Assembly: GCA_934098455.1 (NCBI GenBank)
Contig: CAKOOU010000031.1
Location: 1-12,088 of the forward strand
Direction of reading: 5' to 3'
Length of the DNA: 12,088 nucleotides
Origin: an uncultured Bacilli bacterium
GTDB taxonomy: Bacteria > Bacillota_I > Bacilli_A > RF39 > UBA660
The translations under genes were made by a program, and so were the position numbers. Shown here piece by piece: positions 6,533-12,088 of the stretch; positions within the stretch are counted from its first letter, which is position 1; each line of letters begins with the position of its first letter. Below the pieces are notes generated by a model, which made no database searches, had not been told where the DNA came from, and saw only the letters and a list, made by a program, of their open reading frames with translations.

Positions 6533-9187
6533 ATGGAAAGTATGAAGAAATTTAATAAAATATTATTTTTAATTGTTGGATTTTTTATATTTGGTGGAAT
6601 AATAAAAGTTGGTGCCGTTCAAAGTCAAGAAGCTAAAGATAGAATAGCAATTTTAAAACTTAAAGCAAGAAATTATAAAGAAACTTATGGTCTCGATAAG
6701 TATATCAATGATTGGCGAGTGATAAGTAGTGAAAATGCTGCAAATGATGGTGGCTCTGATATAAAAGTTGGAACAAAAGTATTTGTTAATCTTTGCATTG
6801 ATAAAACTACTAATGGAAATGAATGTGTAGTTACATTAAATGATGAAGAGCGACTTGTTAGAAGAGAGTCATTGTCTTATGTTTCTAGTAATAGCGAAAG
6901 TAATGAAAATAAATCTGCAAAATCAACAGGAACTATTACAGTACAGAAATCTGATGAAGATTGGTGTAAGAGTCAAGGTAATAATTATTTCTATAGTGGT
7001 GGAGATAAGGCTAATCCTGGATGTTATGCTTTAAATCAAGAAAATTGTGATATTTTTGGCTTTTATTGGAGTAATGGAACATGTGACCCAGCCAAAGAAG
7101 CAATCAATGGATATAGATATCTTGAAAATGATGCTGTTGCTGATGGTAAAGAAGCTATTGAATGTGGTAATAAATTTTGGGTTGAATATTGTGATGTTCA
7201 AAATGGTACTCAATATTGTTATGGTATTAGAGGTGGAGAATTAAGACAAGTATATAGAAATAAAATAGATAAAGATGAAGCAGATGCTAAATCATATTGT
7301 ACTGGTTCTACTGAAAATGATGATAAGGAAGAATTAACTGGTACTAAATGTAGTACTAAAGATAATAAAACTATTACTAAAAATACTGGTAAAGATGAAT
7401 ATAAATTCTGTTATAAAAAAGGTGATAGCCAAAGTGATATAGAAAATGTTATTAGAAAAAAATATAAATGTGATAGTGGATATACTTTAAAAGATATTTA
7501 CCAAAAAGATTCAAAGTGTGTTGATAAATATTGTGAAGGTATATATAGTGTTAATTGTAGTAAAAATGGTAATGTTAAACCTGTATTATCTATTACTTCA
7601 GGTATTATGCAAAGTGATGGATATGGTGTTATTACAGTTAAAGCAAGTGCTATTCAAGGTACTATTGAAAAATATTATGTAAGTGAAGAATATACTGCTC
7701 CTACTGAAAGTAGTGATGGTTGGATAAAAACAAATGGTAGTTCATTTACTATAAGAGATAATGTTGCTGGAACTAAATATATTTGGGTAATGGATTCTGA
7801 AGGTAATATCAGTAATGGTGGAAGTGGTTCTATAATTGATACTGTTAATACTAATACAACAGTTAAAAAATTAGAATTATATGATGCTGATGGTAATATA
7901 CAAACACCTAGTAAAACAGCTTATAATACTGATGTTGTTAAATCAAGTAAATATGTAATGATGGCTAATGATTTAAAAGATGAAAGTAAATTAGCTGATG
8001 CATTTAATCCATTTGAAACAGAATATAAATTAGAAGTTTCTTCACCAACTATTAGTGTTTATGCTACATTAACTAGTACTGATAGTAAATATGTTGAAGG
8101 TTATGAACCTAGAACTGTTAATTTAAAATATGGTATGAATACTATTTTAATTAAAATTCAAAATAATGAAGGTAAAGTTAGAACTTATACTGTATTAGTA
8201 TATAGAAATGATGATAGAACTAGTGATAATACATTAAGTGAATTAAGTGTAAGTGAAGGTAATATAGAATTTAATTCAAATGTAACAGATTATAAAATAA
8301 AGATATCTAAGGATGTTAATAGTGTTGATGTAAATGCTACAATATCAAGTGATTTAGCTGGGTTTGATACTGGTTACGAACCTGGTACAGTAGAAACAAA
8401 AGATAATGTAACAACTAAATTAATTAAAGTAATAAGTCAAACTGGAAGTACTAGAACTTATGTGTTAACTTTTGTTAAAGATAATAGTGATACTATAACT
8501 AAGAAGAGTTTACAATTAGATAAAGTTGTTATTCCTGGTGCTTATTTACCATTTGATAGTGAAGTTGCTAATTATAGTTTAAGTGTTGGATATGAAACTG
8601 AATCTATTGATTTAAAAATGGTTACTAAAGATGAAAATAGTAGAACTGTTGTAAGATATAAAACAAAAAATGATAATGATTATAAAGTTGGTACTGATAC
8701 TGGTATTAAATTAGATGTTGGTGAAAACTTTATAGAAGTTATGGTTATTGATAAAAACAATGATTATAGTTATTACAGATTTACTATAATAAGAAAAGAA
8801 TTTGGATTAGGTATATCAAATGATAAGACTTTAAGTACTTTAGAGGTATTAGGACATGATATTAAATTTAATCCAAATAAAAAAGATTATACTGTTAAAA
8901 TAAAACAAGAAAAGACATTAGTTATTACTGCTATACCTGCTAATAATAGAGCAGAAGTATTTATAAGAGGTAATGATGAATTAACTGGATTTAGTACTGT
9001 TAGAATTAAAGTAGTTGCTGAAAATGGTGATTATGAAACTTATTCAATAGATATTAAGAAAGATGCATTTAATAAAACTATTGAAATAGCATCAATTATT
9101 GTAGGTGCTGTAATAATTCTTGTAAGTAGTTGCATAATAGTAATAAAGAAAAAAGCAACTAGAAATAGAGAATATTATCAAGAATAA
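6533..9187 (+). CDS. Membrane-anchored surface protein with Cys-rich head and four cadherin-like beta-sandwich repeats
   Basis: An 884-residue protein. Residues about 5-28 are a signal peptide (MKKFNKILFLIVGFF, probable cleavage near VGA). Residues 30-345 form a Cys-rich region with 16 Cys (first C88, last C342) and no recognised fold. Residues about 350-440 look like one Ig/fibronectin-type sandwich. Four repeats of the cadherin-like beta-sandwich type (roughly 446-557, 566-649, 657-754, 766-842) show the L-x-x-L, F-x-x-x-x-x-x-Y and closing Y-x-(I/V/L) pattern; the first two also share GYEPxTV. A membrane helix at about 851-871 and a short basic tail (KKKATRNREYYQE) anchor it; there is no LPxTG. 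All 16 extracellular Cys lie in the head. The chosen ATG has GTGAG at 6520-6524, eight bases away; ATG 6542 is an alternative. First gene of a secreted-protein operon; an adhesin or envelope scaffold is plausible. Confidence 0.85.
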   Translation: MESMKKFNKILFLIVGFFIFGGIIKVGAVQSQEAKDRIAILKLKARNYKETYGLDKYINDWRVISSENAANDGGSDIKVGTKVFVNLCIDKTTNGNECVVTLNDEERLVRRESLSYVSSNSESNENKSAKSTGTITVQKSDEDWCKSQGNNYFYSGGDKANPGCYALNQENCDIFGFYWSNGTCDPAKEAINGYRYLENDAVADGKEAIECGNKFWVEYCDVQNGTQYCYGIRGGELRQVYRNKIDKDEADAKSYCTGSTENDDKEELTGTKCSTKDNKTITKNTGKDEYKFCYKKGDSQSDIENVIRKKYKCDSGYTLKDIYQKDSKCVDKYCEGIYSVNCSKNGNVKPVLSITSGIMQSDGYGVITVKASAIQGTIEKYYVSEEYTAPTESSDGWIKTNGSSFTIRDNVAGTKYIWVMDSEGNISNGGSGSIIDTVNTNTTVKKLELYDADGNIQTPSKTAYNTDVVKSSKYVMMANDLKDESKLADAFNPFETEYKLEVSSPTISVYATLTSTDSKYVEGYEPRTVNLKYGMNTILIKIQNNEGKVRTYTVLVYRNDDRTSDNTLSELSVSEGNIEFNSNVTDYKIKISKDVNSVDVNATISSDLAGFDTGYEPGTVETKDNVTTKLIKVISQTGSTRTYVLTFVKDNSDTITKKSLQLDKVVIPGAYLPFDSEVANYSLSVGYETESIDLKMVTKDENSRTVVRYKTKNDNDYKVGTDTGIKLDVGENFIEVMVIDKNNDYSYYRFTIIRKEFGLGISNDKTLSTLEVLGHDIKFNPNKKDYTVKIKQEKTLVITAIPANNRAEVFIRGNDELTGFSTVRIKVVAENGDYETYSIDIKKDAFNKTIEIASIIVGAVIILVSSCIIVIKKKATRNREYYQE

Positions 9188-9199
9188 GGAGAGGTTAGT

Positions 9200-9868
9200 A
9201 TGAAGAAATTTGTAAAATTAATAATGTTATTAGTTACTTTTGGATTATCAGTTAATGTTTATGCTGCTACTGATAGTCCTAGTGGTACTACTAGTGTAGA
9301 TACAGAACAAAGAGATGCAAATAGTACTAATAAAGCTACTTGGGATAAATTAGAAACTAATTATAAAAAAGGTATAATTAGTGAAAGTGTAACTGGAACT
9401 AAATATATTTTAATATATGGTATGTCTAGTTGCAATAATGGTTCATGTACAACTAGTTATGCAAATTCACAAAATTATACATTTAAAGATGTTTTATCTA
9501 GAAGTATAAAATGTACTGGTGGAGAAAAATATATTAACTATCAAGTAGTTGGAAGTGGAAAAGTAACAAGTGGTTCAAATAATGCTTATTGGAGTGAAGA
9601 ATATCAAGTTGTTTGTACTAATAGTAATAGTGGTAGTTCAGTAGTAGAATTAAGTAATGAAACTTCTAATAATACTGGTAGTGATAATAATAGTGGTAGT
9701 CAAACAACAACTCAAAATACTACAACTAAAGTTATTAATTCAGCTACTACTGTAGATAATGAAAAAACTGGTATAAATACATACTTTGTAGTACTAGGTT
9801 TAGTAGGATTAATATCATATATATTTATGATGTGTGTTAAAAAGTATAATTTATTTAAAAACATTTGA
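9200..9868 (+). CDS. Small secreted Cys-containing surface protein with Ser/Thr/Asn stalk and C-terminal anchor
   Basis: A 222-residue protein not matched to a named family. It has a signal peptide (1-22, cleavage probably after VYA), a small globular part (about 25-140) with four Cys (78, 83, 105, 139) that can form two disulfides, a low-complexity Ser/Thr/Asn stalk (about 140-185), then NEKTG (187-191) just before a membrane helix (about 193-213) and a basic tail. The order NEKTG, hydrophobic helix, basic tail resembles the NPxTG-type sorting signals of some Firmicutes, so sortase attachment is possible but the motif is not canonical and the gap to the helix is very short. The ribosome binding site AGGAGAGG (9187-9194) overlaps the previous stop, so it is co-translated with the 884-aa protein. 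It ends in TGA. Confidence 0.8.
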   Translation: MKKFVKLIMLLVTFGLSVNVYAATDSPSGTTSVDTEQRDANSTNKATWDKLETNYKKGIISESVTGTKYILIYGMSSCNNGSCTTSYANSQNYTFKDVLSRSIKCTGGEKYINYQVVGSGKVTSGSNNAYWSEEYQVVCTNSNSGSSVVELSNETSNNTGSDNNSGSQTTTQNTTTKVINSATTVDNEKTGINTYFVVLGLVGLISYIFMMCVKKYNLFKNI

Positions 9869-9869
9869 T

Positions 9870-9898
9870 TTTATAATAAAAATAGTTTATTATATAAT
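9870..9898 (+). promoter_or_regulatory. Candidate promoter upstream of the terminator hairpin
   Basis: A perfect TATAAT at 9893-9898 has only a weak -35 (TTTATA, 9870-9875, 17-bp spacer). A start near 9905 would put the terminator hairpin almost at the RNA's 5' end. In such AT-rich DNA a TATAAT can occur by chance. Confidence 0.3.
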
Positions 9899-9908
9899 TA
9901 GATGGTAT

Positions 9909-9936
9909 AAAGAAGATATCATTATCTTCTTTTTTT
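9909..9936 (+). terminator. Strong intrinsic terminator directly before a ribosome binding site
   Basis: A 10-bp perfect stem (9909-9918 with 9923-9932), a four-base loop TCAT and seven T (9930-9936). It ends the 6533-9868 operon. The last T is immediately followed by the AGGAG of the next gene, so expression of that gene needs read-through or initiation within or before the hairpin. Confidence 0.85.
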
Positions 9937-9941
9937 AGGAG
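9937..9941 (+). promoter_or_regulatory. Ribosome binding site deciding the start at 9950
   Basis: AGGAG lies eight bases before ATG 9950. An in-frame GTG at 9941 overlaps this site and cannot use it, so ATG 9950 (MKKKILLF) is the start; this also gives a normal signal-peptide n-region. Confidence 0.75.
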
Positions 9942-9949
9942 TGAAACTT

Positions 9950-11062
9950 ATGAAAAAGAAAATATTATTGTTTTTAATTAGTATGATGTTTATGCCTTTA
10001 GTTACATTTGCATCAAATGTATATAGTGGAGAAAATTTGAATGAATGTACTAAAAGATATCAAAGTCAAAGTATTTCTATAAATAATGATATAGAGTTTT
10101 CACATTGTATGGAATATAGTTGCAAAAGTGGCTCTACAAAATATTATAGTAGTAATAGAGTAACTTGTAATAATGGCAATAGTGATCCTTATCATGAGTT
10201 ACGAGCAAGTGGTATAAATAATTTAAGCTGTACTAGTAGTGAAAAAAGTAAAGGCGAAATAAAGTTTTATTCTATAATTATGTATTATGATTGTAATAGA
10301 AAATCTAATGGAAATAGTTTTACAACAACCACTAAGACAACTACTAAAAGAACAACTAAAAGAGTTACTACTAGTAAGGTTACAACAAGTCAAACTACTA
10401 CAAGTGAAGAACCCAGAGTTATTAATACTAAATTATCTTCTATAACTTTATCTGATGGTGAGATAGACTTTAAAGAAGATGTATTTGAATATAGTGTTAA
10501 TGTTGATGTAAATATAGATTTTATAGATGTAAAAGTAGTTCCAATTGATGCAAATAATAAAGTAGAAATAAATGGTAATACTAATGTTGTTAATGGAAGT
10601 ATAATTGTTATTAAAGTTATTGGTAGTGATAATAGTAGTACAGAATATAAAATAAATGTTATAAAAGAAGAAAAGACTGTATTATCTAGCAATTCTAAAT
10701 TAAAAAGTCTTAAAGTAGATGGATATGATTTAAACTTTAATTCAAAAGTAAATAATTATACTTTGTATATTGATGAAAGTGTTAATGAATTAAATATTGA
10801 TTATGAGGCCGAAGATTCTAAATCAACAGTATTGATCAGTGGAAATAATAATTTAACAGAAGGAAGTAGAGTTACTGTAAAGGTTATTGCAGAAGATGGT
10901 ACTGAAACTGATTATAGTATTGATATTAAGATTAAGAAAAAATCTAATTTATTAAAAATATTATTTATAATTATTTTGATTTTATCTATTGTTGCTGGTG
11001 GATATTATATTTATAAAAAGGTTATGAATAGTAAGTCAGGAGATAAATATGAATATGAATAA
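9950..11062 (+). CDS. Membrane-anchored surface protein with Cys-rich head, Thr-rich linker and two cadherin-like repeats
   Basis: A 370-residue protein. Signal peptide 1-21 (MKKKILLFLI..., cleavage probably after TFA), Cys-rich head about 22-118 with six Cys (33, 53, 58, 73, 94, 115), Thr/Lys-rich linker 125-151, two cadherin-like beta-sandwich repeats (about 160-240 and 250-338), membrane helix about 343-365, and a short cytoplasmic tail ending KYEYE. It is a shorter version of the architecture of the 884-aa protein encoded at 6533: head with all the Cys, sandwich stalk, C-terminal anchor. The second repeat shows the family pattern clearly (LKSLKVDGYDLNF ... NNYTLYI ... DYSIDI). The 3' end overlaps the next gene by 14 bases and contains its ribosome binding site, so the two are translationally coupled. 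Confidence 0.85.
   Translation: MKKKILLFLISMMFMPLVTFASNVYSGENLNECTKRYQSQSISINNDIEFSHCMEYSCKSGSTKYYSSNRVTCNNGNSDPYHELRASGINNLSCTSSEKSKGEIKFYSIIMYYDCNRKSNGNSFTTTTKTTTKRTTKRVTTSKVTTSQTTTSEEPRVINTKLSSITLSDGEIDFKEDVFEYSVNVDVNIDFIDVKVVPIDANNKVEINGNTNVVNGSIIVIKVIGSDNSSTEYKINVIKEEKTVLSSNSKLKSLKVDGYDLNFNSKVNNYTLYIDESVNELNIDYEAEDSKSTVLISGNNNLTEGSRVTVKVIAEDGTETDYSIDIKIKKKSNLLKILFIIILILSIVAGGYYIYKKVMNSKSGDKYEYE
10322..10402 (+). repeat. Low-complexity aca/act-rich tract encoding the Thr/Lys linker
   Basis: 27 codons of which 16 are Thr, mixed with Lys, Arg, Ser and Val. It separates the Cys-rich head from the beta-sandwich stalk and is probably a flexible, possibly glycosylated spacer. The DNA is a degenerate triplet repeat, so length differences between strains would be expected. 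Confidence 0.7.
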
Positions 11063-11927
11063 AAAAATATTTCTTTATGGTTTTATTTTAATTATTTCAA
11101 TTTTTATGTTTAATATAGATGTAAGGGCTGATGATAAAAGTTGTAATACCTATGCGTCTCAAGGGAAAAGTGTTTGTGAACAACATTCATATGGTAATTA
11201 TCAGTGTAAATGGGATGGAAATAAAAAAGGTGGAGCAAGATGTTATAAAAGTGATAAACTTACTAAAGAAAAAAAAGAATCTTTACAAGAAAATGCAAAA
11301 AGTTGTTCTGAAATTACTGATTCAAATGTGTGTGTAAATTCTAAAATTAATGGACATTCTTGCATTTATAGACAGAATACCTGTACAGAAAGCCTTGCTG
11401 AAAGTGATAGTAAAGAAAATGTTATAAATGATGGTTCAACAGATAAATCAAAAAAAAGTTCAAGTTCTAGTGTGACAGAATGGAAAAATAAAGCATGCTC
11501 TGAATTGTCTGCTAATGATTGTAAAAAAAGACAAGATTGTGCTTTAGTTGGTGGTTTTTGTTCTGATGCACAGGTTGCAAGTAATCCTTGTGATGAAAAT
11601 GATATAAGAAGAGTTTTAAAAATATTTGGATATGTTTTAATGATTATGAAATTTATGGTGCCTTTATTAATTATTGGTTTTGGTATATTTGATTTATATA
11701 AGGCTGTTGTTGATAAAGATGAAAAATCTTTATCTAAACAATTAAAAATGATTGCTATAAGATTAATCTGTGGTTTGGTAGTATTTTTCTTACCTAATAT
11801 TATTTTTGTATTTTTAGATAGTATAGATAAGAGTGGTACAAAGGAACAAGGATATCAAACTTGTGCTGAATGTGTTTTAAAACCTAATGCAAATAATCTT
11901 TGTACTATTGCGGAAGATAGTGATTAA
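11049..11927 (+). CDS. Secreted four-Cys repeat protein with TrbC/VirB2-like two-helix membrane domain
   Basis: A 292-residue protein. Signal peptide or N-terminal anchor 1-27. Three degenerate four-Cys units follow: C32-x10-C-x9-C-x11-C65, C86-x8-C-x9-C-x6-C112 and C150-x7-C-x5-C-x6-C171, the last two separated by a Ser/Lys-rich linker (about 115-145). C181 starts a membrane module: helix about 191-219, polar loop DLYKAVVDKDEKSLSKQLK (215-233), helix about 234-256, then a short tail with C272, C275 and C285. The two helices joined by a charged loop, with FDLYKAV and RLICGLVVFFLPN, resemble the TrbC/VirB2 pilin-like proteins I associate with gram-positive type IV secretion and with gut Firmicutes membrane proteins; this is recognition from memory. 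The ATG has AGGAG at 11038-11042, inside the preceding gene, with a 14-base overlap. Last gene before a terminator. Confidence 0.8.
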   Translation: MNMNKKIFLYGFILIISIFMFNIDVRADDKSCNTYASQGKSVCEQHSYGNYQCKWDGNKKGGARCYKSDKLTKEKKESLQENAKSCSEITDSNVCVNSKINGHSCIYRQNTCTESLAESDSKENVINDGSTDKSKKSSSSSVTEWKNKACSELSANDCKKRQDCALVGGFCSDAQVASNPCDENDIRRVLKIFGYVLMIMKFMVPLLIIGFGIFDLYKAVVDKDEKSLSKQLKMIAIRLICGLVVFFLPNIIFVFLDSIDKSGTKEQGYQTCAECVLKPNANNLCTIAEDSD

Positions 11928-11955
11928 ACAAAACAATTATAAAATTAGCTTAATT

Positions 11956-11979
11956 AAGAGATAGCAATATCTCTTTTTT
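11956..11979 (+). terminator. Intrinsic terminator after the surface cluster
   Basis: An 8-bp perfect stem (11956-11963 with 11968-11975) with a GCAA (GNRA) tetraloop and six T (11974-11979), 28 bases after the stop of the preceding gene. Confidence 0.85.
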
Positions 11980-12001
11980 CTATGTAAACAATTTACAAAT
12001 C

Positions 12002-12064
12002 ATATACAGACGGTTAACAGACAGAAAATATGTATCTGTATGTTTTTATATACAGATATTTTTT
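12002..12064 (+). promoter_or_regulatory. Terminator-like hairpin with an alternative upstream pairing partner
   Basis: A 9-bp perfect stem (12033-12041 with 12050-12058), eight-base loop and six T (12059-12064) look like a terminator, yet no gene lies between it and the terminator at 11956-11979. The left arm (12035-12043) can instead pair with 12002-12010 (7 Watson-Crick pairs, a G-U and one more pair), which would prevent the terminator. A weak -35-like TTTACA is at 11992-11997 but no convincing -10 follows. It may be an attenuator leader for a gene beyond the window, or only a back-up terminator. The rest of 11980-12088 holds nothing I can recognise. Confidence 0.4.
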
Positions 12065-12088
12065 ATTTGTTAAAAATGATAAAAAAGT

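Noticed and set aside
6840..7244. Short + strand frames inside the 884-aa surface gene and at 11131-11337
   Set aside because: They lie in other frames of clear genes with signal peptides and ordered domains, and their own translations show no domain or start signal.
9866..9868. TGA read as Trp (mycoplasma code 4)
   Set aside because: All Trp codons in the recognised genes are TGG, and the TGA ends a protein with a natural basic tail just before a terminator. Read-through would add only eleven residues.
9941..9949. GTG start for the surface protein at 9941
   Set aside because: It overlaps the only ribosome binding site, which is correctly spaced for ATG 9950.
1..12088. tRNA, rRNA, CRISPR array, insertion sequence or reverse transcriptase
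   Set aside because: I saw no cloverleaf, no regularly spaced repeats, no transposase and no RT motif such as YxDD; the DGR idea therefore rests only on target-like features.

Overview
The window comes from a very AT-rich, gram-positive-type bacterium, most likely an uncultured gut Firmicutes/Bacilli lineage close to the RF39/Mollicutes-like groups (inference). Signs are the low GC, the strong tta/aaa/aat/att codon preference, good AGGAGG-type ribosome binding sites, compact head-to-tail operons with U-tract terminators, and several secreted Cys-rich proteins with a single C-terminal membrane anchor. Trp is always TGG and TGA is used as a stop (end of the gene at 9200), so the code is table 11. 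All recognised genes are on the + strand.

Region 1 (1-1376): the 3' part of a gene for a large extracellular-type protein whose C-terminal module carries a WWLSSP motif and ends in a Gly-Thr-Ser...Asn-Pro-Tyr strand. Inside this module lies a sharply bounded block of about 110-125 bp with about 52% GC, many CpGs and many NNC codons. Two back-to-back hairpins follow the stop codon, then an AT-rich, 5'-truncated second copy of the same module. This layout resembles the variable region (VR) of a diversity-generating retroelement (DGR) target gene. No reverse transcriptase or template repeat is in the window, so this is a hypothesis.

Region 2 (1410-6439): a terminator/promoter junction, then a four-gene run with 3-9 bp gaps or near-overlaps: a CtpE-like P-type cation ATPase, an unrecognised charged helical protein, guanylate kinase (gmk) and a patatin-like lipid hydrolase, closed by a terminator overlapping the last stop codon.

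Region 3 (6447-11979): a cell-surface cluster of four genes in two transcriptional blocks. Three encode a signal peptide, a Cys-rich N-terminal part and one C-terminal membrane helix; two of these carry cadherin-like beta-sandwich repeats (four in the 884-aa protein, two in the 370-aa protein). The fourth has three four-Cys repeats fused to a two-helix membrane module that looks like a TrbC/VirB2-type pilin domain. A strong terminator hairpin sits directly in front of the ribosome binding site of the third gene, suggesting read-through control. The genes probably build a disulfide-stabilised surface or envelope structure; no function is established.

Region 4 (11980-12088): non-coding, with a terminator-like hairpin whose left arm can alternatively pair with an upstream segment, possibly an attenuator leader for a gene beyond the window.
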